A model generated the notes under the pieces. That model saw only the letters and a list, made by a program, of their open reading frames with translations. It was not told the origin of the DNA and ran no database searches. A stretch of DNA of 44,587 bases from the IMG/VR virus record IMGVR_UViG_3300025520_000007, positions 1-44,587 of that record; one strand, written 5' to 3'. This stretch comes from a virus. A program made the translations under genes and the position numbers. Positions 23,194 through 30,820 of this stretch are shown in pieces. Positions within the stretch are counted from its first letter, which is position 1. Every line of letters starts with the position of its first letter.

Positions 23194-25124
23194 TGTTCGG
23201 CGCGCATCCATTCGGCTCTGCTGCGTTCGGCTCCGGCCCGCTCGGCGACCCGCCGGAGGCGCCTGTAGGTGGATCGCTGACGCTGCCGCTGCGCATCAGC
23301 GTGGTCGAAGAGATCGATATCGCGCTGCCGATCACGGTGTCGGTCGTGCCGGTCCTGTCGTTCGCGCTGCCGCTGCGCATCAGCGTCGTCGAAGAGATCG
23401 ACATCGCGCTGCCGCTGATCATCACCGTGCAGTCGTCGACCATCACCAGCCCGTCGCGCTGGCGGCCGGTGGTCACGCTCGGCGGCGTGGATGTCAGCGC
23501 GCGCCTGACGGGCGAGATCCGCATCGAGGCCGGCGAGGGTGAGGCGCGCGTCGCGTCGTTCGTCATGCGGCCAGCGCCGGGCCCGATCACGCTGCCGGAT
23601 TGGACCGGTGCTGCCGTCACGATCGATATCGCGCAGCAGGACGCCAGCGGCAACGCCATCGACGCGCGCCGCCTCTTCACCGGCGTTGTCGACGTGCCGG
23701 ATCTGGACCTGACCGAGCGGCTGGTGTCATTCGAATGCACCGACCAGCTGCAGCAGGTCGTGCGCAGCCTGCCGCGCGAGTGGGTCGACACGAACGTCGG
23801 CGGCTACTACTCGGAGGCAGTGAGCGGCGAATCGTCCGACATGCTGCAGTATGCCGATGCGCGACTGGCCAGCGTGCCGTCCGCGCTCGATCTCGACCCC
23901 TACCAGGCCGCGCGCGTCACACCGTGGAACATCGAGGCCGACCCGGTGCTCGTGCTGACCGAGTCCAGCATCTTCGACGGCTCGCTGCGTGCGAAGAATG
24001 CCGACCGCAACGCCATCCGAAACCAGGTCGAAACGGTGCTGCAGTACCGCTTCCCGCGCCTACGCGCCCGCGTGGTGTCGGTCAATTTCGAACGCACCAT
24101 CAATCAGTACACGTCGCAGGGCCTCGACATCCCGAACCGCGACATGATCGAGCAGGCGCTGTCCGGCATGAGCGGCTGGCAACTGCGCGGTGAAATCAAC
24201 TTCGTCCCCGTCGATCCTGGGCAGTACGAATCGTCCAGCAGCGGCGGCACGGCGGTCACATTGATCAGCGTCACCGACGCGCCGCAACTCGCCCTCGGCT
24301 TCGCGGCGGGGTTCTCGAACCGCTGGGTGCAGTGGGTCACCGAGGAATACCGCCTGACCGTCGCCGCGCAGGCCTCTATCGACGCGCTCGGCCTCTCGCG
24401 CGAAACCTCGAACGGCGCCGTGCTCGACGCGGGCTTCGACGATGGCGCATGGCTCAGCGAGCCCGACGCCGAACCGGCGCTGACCCTGCCGACCATCGGC
24501 GACGTATCGCTCGACTATGGTGGCGCCGGCCGCACCGACCGCGCCGCGGCGCAAAACGCCGTGCGCACGCTGGTGGCGCAGGCGCGCTGCCAGATCCTCG
24601 CCGCGCACCGCGACACGCGCGTGTCGGCGATGACACCCCTGCACGCTGGCATCGACCTGAGCCGCCGCATCGAGATCGACACCGCCGCCGTGCACGCGCT
24701 CGGCAAGGTGGTGAGCCTGGCGCACCGCATGGACATCGAAACCGGCGAGCACGACACCGAGTTCGACATCGCGATTTCCGGGTTCAGCGCCGTTGGCCTG
24801 CAGGACGACGACCCCGTCGAAGCACCGGCCGCACCGGACGACCCGACGCCCGCGCCGGGCTCCGCGCAGCTCGGCGTCGTCTGCGACATGTACATCGGGC
24901 AGTTGACCGGGGCGCCTGAGTTCGATGACGCGACCATGATCGGCTTCAGCACCAACGCCAAGGTCGGCGCCGACTTCGACGCCAACGCGCCGGCCTACCC
25001 CTACGCGCTCAGCGTGCAGGCGCCGGAAATCGAGGCCGCCGTGCGTGACCCGATCACGCTGCCGAAGCTCTCCGCCTACGCCGTTTCCATCCCTCAAGAC
25101 CTGTTCGAGGTAACCATCCTATGA
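23193..25124 (+). CDS. Large tail tip/hub protein
   Basis: 643 residues. The head (MFGAHPFGSAAFGSGPLG) is followed by two identical LPLRISVVEEIDIALP blocks 28 residues apart. From about residue 88 a hub-like region begins: RWRPVVTLGGVDVSARLTGEIRIE, RRLFTGVVDVPDLDLTERLVSFECTD, later DTRVSAMTPLHAGIDLSRRIEIDT and GKVVSLAHRMDIETGEHDTEFDIAISG. The second half resembles the T4 gp27/lambda-type hub folds that close the tail tube. The overlap with the next gene is ATGA. Confidence 0.65.
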   Translation: MFGAHPFGSAAFGSGPLGDPPEAPVGGSLTLPLRISVVEEIDIALPITVSVVPVLSFALPLRISVVEEIDIALPLIITVQSSTITSPSRWRPVVTLGGVDVSARLTGEIRIEAGEGEARVASFVMRPAPGPITLPDWTGAAVTIDIAQQDASGNAIDARRLFTGVVDVPDLDLTERLVSFECTDQLQQVVRSLPREWVDTNVGGYYSEAVSGESSDMLQYADARLASVPSALDLDPYQAARVTPWNIEADPVLVLTESSIFDGSLRAKNADRNAIRNQVETVLQYRFPRLRARVVSVNFERTINQYTSQGLDIPNRDMIEQALSGMSGWQLRGEINFVPVDPGQYESSSSGGTAVTLISVTDAPQLALGFAAGFSNRWVQWVTEEYRLTVAAQASIDALGLSRETSNGAVLDAGFDDGAWLSEPDAEPALTLPTIGDVSLDYGGAGRTDRAAAQNAVRTLVAQARCQILAAHRDTRVSAMTPLHAGIDLSRRIEIDTAAVHALGKVVSLAHRMDIETGEHDTEFDIAISGFSAVGLQDDDPVEAPAAPDDPTPAPGSAQLGVVCDMYIGQLTGAPEFDDATMIGFSTNAKVGADFDANAPAYPYALSVQAPEIEAAVRDPITLPKLSAYAVSIPQDLFEVTIL

Positions 25125-25525
25125 GCTTCGGATTCTTCGCCGACGCCGGACTGACCATCCCGTTCGCCGGCTCGCTGCGCCACTTCTCGACCCAGGGGGA
25201 CAGGCTGATCTACTTCGGCAGCCCATCGAGCGGCCAGCAGCTGCAGGACAGCACAGCACCCGGATCGGCCAACGTGCAGGTCAGCATCACCGACAGCGCA
25301 GGAGGATCCGGACTCGCCGCGGCGTCGATCAAGCTCGCGGGGACCTCGGGCGGCCTCACGTCGGCCACCGGCGGCGCAGCGCTCAGCCTCGGCCATACGG
25401 TGCTGAGCGGCGCGGGCAATGCCAAGCCGATCCATATGCGTTTCGACACCTCGGCCGGCACTGTGGGCACCGACTACACCGACCTCGGCTTGGCGGTGTT
25501 GAACACGATTGAGTCGGCGGTGTAA
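25121..25525 (+). CDS. Tail tip associated protein, unknown
   Basis: 134 residues, Gly/Ser/Ala-rich, beta-type (FFADAGLTIPFAGSLRHFS, VQVSITDSAGGSGLAAASIKLAG, MRFDTSAGTVGTDYTDLGLAVL). No signal peptide or membrane segment. Linked by overlap to the hub-like gene and followed two bases later by another small gene, so it belongs to the tail tip set. Function not recognised. Confidence 0.55.
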   Translation: MSFGFFADAGLTIPFAGSLRHFSTQGDRLIYFGSPSSGQQLQDSTAPGSANVQVSITDSAGGSGLAAASIKLAGTSGGLTSATGGAALSLGHTVLSGAGNAKPIHMRFDTSAGTVGTDYTDLGLAVLNTIESAV

Positions 25526-25527
25526 CC

Positions 25528-25848
25528 GTGGGCGATATCGCGAAAGCGCTCGAGCGCATCGGCGCGCGTGACCTGGCTGGCGGTGGCATGACGCAGGGCA
25601 TGCGCCCGCCGTTCGAGCCGAAGCCGCCGCAGGGTGCGAAACCGCCAGCGGTAGGCAAGAGCAAGTCCGGCGGCGGGAAAAGCTCAGGCGGCAACAACCT
25701 CGTCGAACTGTCGTATGCCACGCGCGAGTATTACGACGAACGCTCGATCTTCAGCAGCGACGGAACCATCAGCATGCGCGTGCGGCCGATCAAGGCGATC
25801 GTGCTCACCAATGGCCAGCGCCTGGAGTTCAAGGAACCGCCGCCGTGA
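25528..25848 (+). CDS. Small tail-region protein with Pro/Gly/Lys linker
   Basis: 106 residues, GTG start. A short N-terminal helix, a flexible Pro/Lys/Gly linker (residues 28-57), and a C-terminal beta segment (LVELSYATREYYDERSIFSSDG, MRVRPIKAIVLTNGQRLEF). It overlaps the next structural gene by ATGA-type coupling (25845). It may connect two tail components. No family assigned. Confidence 0.5.
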   Translation: MGDIAKALERIGARDLAGGGMTQGMRPPFEPKPPQGAKPPAVGKSKSGGGKSSGGNNLVELSYATREYYDERSIFSSDGTISMRVRPIKAIVLTNGQRLEFKEPPP

Positions 25849-27257
25849 CGATGGTGTTCGACAGCCTGCACCAGCCGGCCGGCCCGTTCGCGGATCAGGT
25901 GATATTCGGAAACTCGCTGCACGGCTTGTGTGTCGGGAACGTCGTGACCCGACCGAACGGGCAGACGGTTTCAATCGTCGCGCCCTTCGACCTATTTTCG
26001 GACTGCCTCGCGGTGCGCCTGGCTGGAGTGCCCGATATCGTTCGCACGCCTGAGCAAGCCGCCGCTGACCTCGCTGAAGGTCTGGTATGGATTCCGGAGG
26101 TGCTGCTGCCCGGCGACACGCTGCGCTATTGGTTCTGGCGCAACAGCGCGAAGCGGACATTCCTGATCGAGCTTGTTCAGCAGGTACCGCTTACGTCGGT
26201 CTTCATCCGCGTTGTGCCGTACGGCGAGATCGGCGCCCCGGCGGAGACGGCACGCGTCTCGACGTTTACTGGCTTCACCGTGTCCGATGGCGCGTCGCCG
26301 TGGCAGGTCTGGGACGTATCAGGTGACGGTTCATCCGCGCTGATCGCGCGCGGGACTGCGTCGCCGTTCGACCCCGTACCGACCATCCACCGGCGCATGC
26401 TGGGGCTGTCCATCGTGGTCGAATGCACACTGTCGCAAGGCGGCGACGGCTGGCCAGTGCCAAGCGTTTCGATGGTCCGCAGCAACGCGCAGTGCCTGGG
26501 CACGATAGGGTCGTCGCTGTCTGAGAGCGGTGTTGCACCGGAGCTGATCAGCTGGCGAGAGTTCGAGGGCGAAGAACTCGGGCCGTACCAGATCGCACCG
26601 GTCGGTCCTGGCCTGCCCCCAGTTGGCGCCCAGTTCGTCGACGTTGCGAAGAACGGCGTCGAAACAGTCAGCACGTCTTTCACGCTGTCCGATCGCCTGC
26701 TGTCGTGCTGGTACGGAGACGGCGGCGCCGTGCAGTTCCTGACGCTGTCGCTGCAGCGCGACGAGGTCGGAACGCGGACCTATGTGCACACGGCGCGCGG
26801 CACCTCACGAACGATCAGCGAAACATCGCTGCTCGAATACACGGCCTCGGCGACCTACACCTACGGCGGCGCAGCGCTGCTCACTGAATCGTGGTCCGGG
26901 TCGTCGGACGGTGTTTCCGGTAATCCCGGTTTCCCGTTCGGCATGGCACCCAACTGGAACGGCGGCGGGCTCGCGACGATGACGGCGACGCGCTCCCAGA
27001 TGTACCTACCGCAGCTGAACCAGGACACCGCGCAGACTTTCGGCCTGCTCGCACTCTCCAAAAAGATGTTCGCACCGTTCCACGCCGCAGCCGGCACCTA
27101 CACCGTCGAAGCAGCGCGGCACCCCGGCGGCACGACGCCGACGGCACCCAGCCCGGTGACGGTCACGGAGTTCGGTCCGTTCCCGATACACCTCGCCCGC
27201 GACCCGCGGACCGGCGCGCTCAGCAGCTGGTCGTCAGTCCCCGTCTGTTTCATCTGA
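25845..27257 (+). CDS. Last tail-operon structural protein
   Basis: 470 residues, start GTG/ATG at 25845-25851 coupled to the previous gene. It is beta-rich with many Ser/Thr/Gly (FGNSLHGLCVGNVVTRPNGQTVS, YTYGGAALLTESWSGSSDGVSG) and no enzymatic motif. Slightly less GC-rich and more mixed codon use, as in receptor-binding proteins. Being the last gene before lysis, a receptor-binding or tip-spike role is plausible but not proven. Confidence 0.55.
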   Translation: MTMVFDSLHQPAGPFADQVIFGNSLHGLCVGNVVTRPNGQTVSIVAPFDLFSDCLAVRLAGVPDIVRTPEQAAADLAEGLVWIPEVLLPGDTLRYWFWRNSAKRTFLIELVQQVPLTSVFIRVVPYGEIGAPAETARVSTFTGFTVSDGASPWQVWDVSGDGSSALIARGTASPFDPVPTIHRRMLGLSIVVECTLSQGGDGWPVPSVSMVRSNAQCLGTIGSSLSESGVAPELISWREFEGEELGPYQIAPVGPGLPPVGAQFVDVAKNGVETVSTSFTLSDRLLSCWYGDGGAVQFLTLSLQRDEVGTRTYVHTARGTSRTISETSLLEYTASATYTYGGAALLTESWSGSSDGVSGNPGFPFGMAPNWNGGGLATMTATRSQMYLPQLNQDTAQTFGLLALSKKMFAPFHAAAGTYTVEAARHPGGTTPTAPSPVTVTEFGPFPIHLARDPRTGALSSWSSVPVCFI

Positions 27258-27266
27258 AAGGAAGCC

Positions 27267-27503
27267 ATGGCCACTGCCGAGCAGCATGACATCACGGTCG
27301 GAACGGCGAAGGTCGCCAGCGCCTGGGGCGCGATCGCGATCACGTCGTGGACCGACATCGCGGCCGCGCTGGCCGCGCTCTACACGCTGCTGATGATCCT
27401 CGATCTGTGGTGGCGACGGTTCGGCCGGAACTGGGCCGAGGAACGCGGGTGGGTGCAGAAGCGAAAGCGGCGCGCCACGGATCGGGAGGACGCAGATGAG
27501 TAA
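27267..27503 (+). CDS. Putative holin
   Basis: 78 residues: a moderately hydrophobic segment (AKVASAWGAIAITSW), then a clear membrane helix (IAAALAALYTLLMILDLWW) and a basic tail (RRFGRNWAEERGWVQKRKRR). Size, charge pattern and position directly before the lysozyme gene fit a small holin or pinholin. It would permit release of the signal-anchor endolysin by collapsing membrane potential. Its stop overlaps the lysozyme start by 8 bp. Confidence 0.7.
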   Translation: MATAEQHDITVGTAKVASAWGAIAITSWTDIAAALAALYTLLMILDLWWRRFGRNWAEERGWVQKRKRRATDREDADE

Positions 27504-28008
27504 GTTCCGCATGGCAGTCTCGGGACTGTCGGCATCGGCCGCGCTCATCGTCGCGCTTGCGGTGGGCGAAGGCTACGTCGGAGAGGCCATGATTCCGACG
27601 AAGGACGACCGGCCGACGGTCGGCTTCGGCAGCACCTTCAAGACCGACGGTACGCCGGTGAAGATGGGCGACCGAACGGACCCGGTGCGCGCGCTGATGA
27701 CGATGCACGCGCACCTGAGCCGCGAAGAGCGCGCATTTCGTGCCTCGCTTCCCGATGTCGCGCTCACGCAAGGCGAATACGACCTGTACATGGATTTCGT
27801 CTATCAGTACGGGGCGTCGACCTGGTCGAACAGCAGCATGCGCCGGGCTCTGCTGGCCGGCGACTATCGCGCTGCGTGCGACGCGCTGCTCCGGTACCGC
27901 TTCGCCGCCGGATTCGACTGTTCGACACCCGGCAACCGCCGATGTCCGGGCGTCTGGACACGGCAGCAGGAACGCCACGCGAAATGCCTGGCAGAGCAGG
28001 GGGCCTGA
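27496..28008 (+). CDS. GH24 lysozyme with N-terminal signal anchor (SAR-type endolysin)
   Basis: 170 residues. N-terminal weakly hydrophobic helix (MAVSGLSASAALIVALAVGEGYVG) suits a signal-anchor-release domain. The GH24 core follows: EGYVGEAMIPTKDDRPTVGFGST contains the catalytic Glu and the conserved TVGFGST. It cleaves peptidoglycan glycan strands in the periplasm after release from the membrane. Three Cys in the C-terminal part (CDALL, DCSTPGNRRCPG) may form regulatory disulfides. Confidence 0.88.
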   Translation: MSKFRMAVSGLSASAALIVALAVGEGYVGEAMIPTKDDRPTVGFGSTFKTDGTPVKMGDRTDPVRALMTMHAHLSREERAFRASLPDVALTQGEYDLYMDFVYQYGASTWSNSSMRRALLAGDYRAACDALLRYRFAAGFDCSTPGNRRCPGVWTRQQERHAKCLAEQGA

Positions 28009-28523
28009 TGCTCGCCCGCGCGCTCCCCTGGCTTCTGGTTGCCGCGCTCGCCCTGACCGGCCTGCAGACCTACCGCCTCGCGCTTGAGCAGGGCGCCCAC
28101 GCCCGCACGCAACGCGACCACGCGCAGCAGCTGGGCGATCTGGAGCGTGCCGCAGGCGAGGCCGTCACCGCCGCCCGCACCGAAGAAAGCCTTCGTTTCG
28201 CCGCCCTGTGGGAGATCCTGAATGAAACACAAGCCGACCGCGATCGCGCGCGCGCTGACGCTGCTGGCGCTGCCGATGCTGGTGTCAGCCTGCGCCGGCG
28301 TATCGCAGCCCTTACCGCCGGTTGTCGTGCCGCCGCCAGCGATTCCACCCCTGCCGGAAGCAGCCCGCCAGCCGACAGCACCGACGATCTGCTCGCCGAC
28401 GTGCAGCGCCGGCTTGATGAGGCTGCGGACGGAATTGCTCGACATGCTGACGAAGCACACATCGCCGGCCGAGCCTGCGAACGCGCCTACGACACGCTGA
28501 AGCCTCCGGATGCGCGTCCGTGA
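28008..28523 (+). CDS. Rz: Rz-type i-spanin
   Basis: 171 residues from ATG 28008 (overlap TGATG). One N-terminal membrane helix (LPWLLVAALALTGLQTY) and a long periplasmic coiled coil (ALEQGAHARTQRDHAQQLGDLERAAGEAV). This is the inner-membrane spanin subunit that fuses inner and outer membrane at lysis with its lipoprotein partner, which is encoded inside it in another frame. Confidence 0.8.
   Translation: MLARALPWLLVAALALTGLQTYRLALEQGAHARTQRDHAQQLGDLERAAGEAVTAARTEESLRFAALWEILNETQADRDRARADAAGAADAGVSLRRRIAALTAGCRAAASDSTPAGSSPPADSTDDLLADVQRRLDEAADGIARHADEAHIAGRACERAYDTLKPPDARP
28222..28500 (+). CDS. Rz1: Rz1-type o-spanin lipoprotein nested in Rz
   Basis: 92 residues in the +1 frame, fully inside the Rz gene. 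Signal peptide with lipobox LVSAC (Cys24), then a Pro-rich stretch (PLPPVVVPPPAIPPLPEA) typical of Rz1. The mature lipoprotein is anchored in the outer membrane and binds Rz. ATG 28222 follows GGAGATCCTGA. The fully embedded layout equals lambda Rz/Rz1. Confidence 0.85.
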   Translation: MKHKPTAIARALTLLALPMLVSACAGVSQPLPPVVVPPPAIPPLPEAARQPTAPTICSPTCSAGLMRLRTELLDMLTKHTSPAEPANAPTTR

Positions 28524-28752
28524 CGCTCTCACCTACGCGGCGCGCCTCTTTCGGTCGGGCTACCGGTCGGACGAGGCCGCCGCGCTGTTCGCGCTGGCGC
28601 GCGAGCACTACCGGCTGCTCGCCAAGATCGCCCGCATCAGAGAAGACCGCAACGCCTGGCGCCGACAGTCTGCCCGTCGCCCGCGCTGCACGTGTGCGTC
28701 CTGTCGTCAGTCGGACGGGCCAGCGTTGGACACCACCACCCACCACGACTGA
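28510..28752 (+). CDS. Hypothetical protein
   Basis: 80 residues starting inside the last codons of Rz. The first 55 are helical (RDALTYAARLFRSGYRSDEAAALFALAREHYRLL), the rest basic with a CTCASC motif. Its 3' end overlaps, on opposite strands, the end of the leftward gene at 28707. It closes the late rightward operon. Function unknown; it may be partly non-coding after residue 60. Confidence 0.5.
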   Translation: MRVRDALTYAARLFRSGYRSDEAAALFALAREHYRLLAKIARIREDRNAWRRQSARRPRCTCASCRQSDGPALDTTTHHD

Positions 28753-28994
28753 GCGTATTCCGTCACCACCTGCGCGGCGTCCTCATGCCGCTCGATGCCC
28801 GTGATGACCATCCAGTCGGCGTTGACCGCAATCACCTCGGCACCGTAGAGCGGCAGCAGGACATCGGCCCCGTCGTCGCCGATCACCCGCGCGACGCGCA
28901 CGTAACGCTTCCGCACCTGGTCCCGCATGTCCTTGATGATCAGCATGCCGTGCATCATCCGCTGGCGGACGTACCACGACCGGGGCATGTGCAT
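28707..28994 (-). CDS. Conserved-looking hypothetical protein under a LexA-type box
   Basis: 95 residues from ATG 28994 (28988 and 29030 are alternatives; none has a good ribosome site). Beta-rich C-terminal half: VARVIGDDGADVLLPLYGAEVIAVNADWMVITGIE, then DYAQSW-like YAQSWWVVV. Convergent with the lysis operon and divergent from the LPD29-like gene. The LexA-type box at 29038-29053 overlaps its probable promoter (TTGCCC, 17 bp, TACAGT on this strand), so SOS control is likely. Function unknown. Confidence 0.65.
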   Translation of the reverse strand: MHMPRSWYVRQRMMHGMLIIKDMRDQVRKRYVRVARVIGDDGADVLLPLYGAEVIAVNADWMVITGIERHEDAAQVVTEYAQSWWVVVSNAGPSD

Positions 28995-29037
28995 GCCGCG
29001 GTTTAGTTTGGGGTGGACTTTGCAACGCATCCGGAAA

Positions 29038-29053
29038 CTGTATGGATATACAG
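29038..29053. promoter_or_regulatory. LexA-type SOS box
   Basis: CTGTATGGATATACAG matches CTGT-N8-ACAG, the LexA operator of gamma- and betaproteobacteria. It is the centre of a perfect inverted repeat AACTGTAT-GGAT-ATACAGTT (29036-29055). It lies between divergent genes and overlaps the deduced -10 of the leftward one. Confidence 0.75.
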
Positions 29054-29087
29054 TTGTTAGGGCAAGCGCGCCTGTTACAAATTCATG

Positions 29088-29115
29088 TTGCGATAAACGA
29101 CTAATCGTGTATTAT
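29088..29115 (+). promoter_or_regulatory. Promoter with inverted-repeat operator, copy 1
   Basis: TTGCGA (29088-29093), 16-bp spacer, TATTAT (29110-29115), a sigma-70 type promoter reading toward the LPD29-like gene. The spacer holds TAAACGACTAATCGTGTA (29094-29111), an inverted repeat TAMACGA-N4-TCGTKTA. The same promoter and operator recur at 30730. A repressor bound here would block RNA polymerase; the KorA-like protein at 30516 is the obvious candidate. Confidence 0.7.
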
Positions 29116-29185
29116 TCGATTCATGGACAGCGCGCTGCTGTTCATCCGACGCCGGCCGGAAGCTGGCTCTCTACGGAGATACATC

Positions 29186-30031
29186 ATGATTTTTCGCCCT
29201 GAATCCATTTCCCCCGCACAAGCGCTCTTCCTGGTCGGTTCCGCTGTCGACTACACCGGCGACATGGCAAACCTGCCGGGCGAAGGCGGCATCGTCGAGG
29301 TGTCGTCAGACGGCAAGTACGCGTCCATGATCCTGTCGGACGGCCGTCGTATCTCGCAATTCCCGACAGCGCTCATGGGGCGCCCCGAGAACCGCCGCGG
29401 CTGCGCTGTACGCATCATCGTCACGGGCGAAACGCTGAGCGATGACCGTATTGCAAAGCTGCACACCGCCGCCGCACTGCGCGATGCGCAGACGAGGGCC
29501 AAGGGACGCGAAGAGGCGAAGGCGCGCGATATGGAGCGGGAGCAGCTGGACGCGCAGTACCCCGATTTCGAGCGGGGCCAGGGTTCCAAGGTCGCCGCGG
29601 TCAACATTCGCAAGGTACTGAAGGGCACGTTCCCGAAGGTCAAGTTCTCTGTGCGTTGCGATGGTTCAGCGATTCGGGTTCGGTGGACCGATGGACCGAT
29701 CGCGCAGGCCGTGACGGAAGCGATTGCACGTTTCGAGGCCGGCCGGTTCGACGGCATGACGGACTGCTACGAGTATCGTCGCGACGTGTGGCACGATCTG
29801 TTCGGCAGCGTCCCGTACATTTTCGAGGAGCGCGCCCACAGCGATGCGCTGGTAGAAAAGGCCATCGCTGTCGTCGCAGAGCAGTATGGCGACAAGGATC
29901 GGCCGACGGTCGAGCAGTTCAGCAGCGGCGATGCCTACAGGCGTAGCCCGCTGGCAGATTCGCAGATGGCGCCCATGGATTACAGTTGGCAGAATCTTGT
30001 TCATCGCGCGCTTCGGCAGTTGGAAGGCTGA
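29186..30031 (+). CDS. LPD29-like domain protein
   Basis: 281 residues from ATG 29186, preceded by CGGAG; ATG 29123 would lie at the transcription start, so it is rejected. The C-terminal half (KVAAVNIRKVLKGTFPKVKFSVRCDGSAIRVRWTDGP, FEAGRFDGMTDCYEYRRDVWHDLFGSVPYIFEER) matches the large polyvalent protein-associated domain LPD29, found in plasmid and phage polyvalent proteins thought to act early after DNA entry. The N-terminal half has a beta domain (GGIVEVSSDGKYASMILSDGRR). First gene of a short operator-controlled operon. Molecular role unknown. Confidence 0.75.
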   Translation: MIFRPESISPAQALFLVGSAVDYTGDMANLPGEGGIVEVSSDGKYASMILSDGRRISQFPTALMGRPENRRGCAVRIIVTGETLSDDRIAKLHTAAALRDAQTRAKGREEAKARDMEREQLDAQYPDFERGQGSKVAAVNIRKVLKGTFPKVKFSVRCDGSAIRVRWTDGPIAQAVTEAIARFEAGRFDGMTDCYEYRRDVWHDLFGSVPYIFEERAHSDALVEKAIAVVAEQYGDKDRPTVEQFSSGDAYRRSPLADSQMAPMDYSWQNLVHRALRQLEG

Positions 30032-30041
30032 AGACGATCAC

Positions 30042-30061
30042 GCCGGGGGGCTTCCCCCGGC
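30042..30061 (+). promoter_or_regulatory. Strong hairpin between LPD29-like and next gene
   Basis: GCCGGGGG (30042-30049) and CCCCCGGC (30054-30061) form an 8-bp GC stem with a 4-base loop. No U-run follows, so it is not a standard terminator. It ends 9 bp before the AGGAGAGGA ribosome site of the next gene and may stabilise mRNA or tune expression. Confidence 0.5.
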
Positions 30062-30079
30062 TCTCTGAGGAGAGGAACC

Positions 30080-30271
30080 ATGAAAATCGCGCAAAAGGTT
30101 GCCGTCTACAGCAACGCGCACCGGAACACGTCAGGCATGGGTTTCGGCCCTCGCAATCTCGTGTTGGCTGGCCTCGCCCGCGACCTCGGGCTGAAGCACT
30201 GGATCGGCTCGGGCGTGTTCGAGCTTCACCATCCGAAGCGTCGCGCCCCGCTCCTGGTCCTGCCCCAGTGA
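30080..30271 (+). CDS. Small hypothetical protein
   Basis: 63 residues (MKIAQKVAVYSNAHRNTSGMGF...), with an excellent ribosome site (GAGGAGAGGAACC). Basic, with a compact pattern GFGPRNLVLAGLARDLGLKHWIGSGVFELHHPKR. No membrane segment. It is the second gene of the operon started by copy 1 of the operator-promoter; the stop overlaps the next start (GTGA). Function not recognised. Confidence 0.6.
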   Translation: MKIAQKVAVYSNAHRNTSGMGFGPRNLVLAGLARDLGLKHWIGSGVFELHHPKRRAPLLVLPQ

Positions 30272-30519
30272 CCGGAAAGCATCACAACTGGCACCGGGCG
30301 TGGTCGCGTGTCGCGCCCGGTCGGCTGCGCCATGAGTCCGGTGCGGAGTTCATCGTCACGCGCGGTGACGGCTATACCGACGCCCAGGTGTCCGCCGAAA
30401 CGCTGTCCGTTTTTCAGGAATCTGAACTCGCCCGCGGCGTACCCCTGCACGATCTGGTCGCGCGGCTGCAGCGCCTGTGCCGCGAGGCCGTGAAGTGGCA
30501 CGAAAGGAACCCGGCATGA
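30268..30519 (+). CDS. Small hypothetical protein
   Basis: 83 residues from GTG 30268, overlapping the previous stop. Beta-strand start (AWSRVAPGRLRHESGAEFIVTRGDGYTDAQ) and helical end (PLHDLVARLQRLCREAVKWHE). Overlaps the KorA-like gene by ATGA, so the three small genes are translated together. Function unknown. Confidence 0.6.
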   Translation: MTGKHHNWHRAWSRVAPGRLRHESGAEFIVTRGDGYTDAQVSAETLSVFQESELARGVPLHDLVARLQRLCREAVKWHERNPA

Positions 30520-30746
30520 CCGATGAGCAGTTCGAAGTGCTGGCAGCGCTCACGCGCCTGCATGCGCGGTCCGCAGCGCCCCGCGAAGGCGCGCGCCTGG
30601 TGCTGGTCGGGGGTGTCACCCTGAAAGAGGCCGCTGCGCGCGTGGGTGTGCCACCGCAGGCCGTGAGCAACGTCCTTTCCCGCTGCCGGCGAACGCTGGC
30701 GCTTGTGGAAAAAATCACGCAAAAAGAGGTTGCGCTAAACGAATAA
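30516..30746 (+). CDS. KorA/TrfB-like transcriptional repressor
   Basis: 76 residues. Helix-turn-helix ARLVLVGGVTLKEAAARVGVPPQAVSNVLSRCRR (about 27-60) matches the TrfB/KorA DNA-binding family (PF16509) that controls plasmid operons. The gene end overlaps copy 2 of the operator-promoter (30730-30757). The likely job is repression of both promoter copies, including its own operon through copy 1. Plasmid KorA sites contain TAAAC half-sites; here both operators contain TAAACGA, which agrees. Confidence 0.75.
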   Translation: MTDEQFEVLAALTRLHARSAAPREGARLVLVGGVTLKEAAARVGVPPQAVSNVLSRCRRTLALVEKITQKEVALNE

Positions 30747-30757
30747 TCGTGTATTAT
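30730..30757 (+). promoter_or_regulatory. Promoter with inverted-repeat operator, copy 2
   Basis: TTGCGC (30730-30735), 16-bp spacer, TATTAT (30752-30757). The spacer carries TAAACGAATAATCGTGTA (30736-30753), identical to copy 1 except one base. It drives the gene at 30821 and overlaps the last codons of the KorA-like gene. Confidence 0.7.
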
Positions 30758-30820
30758 TGATTCATCGCAGTGAGCGATAGCTGATCCCGGCAGCGTCTCC
30801 GGGTTGTGAAGGGGTAAGTC

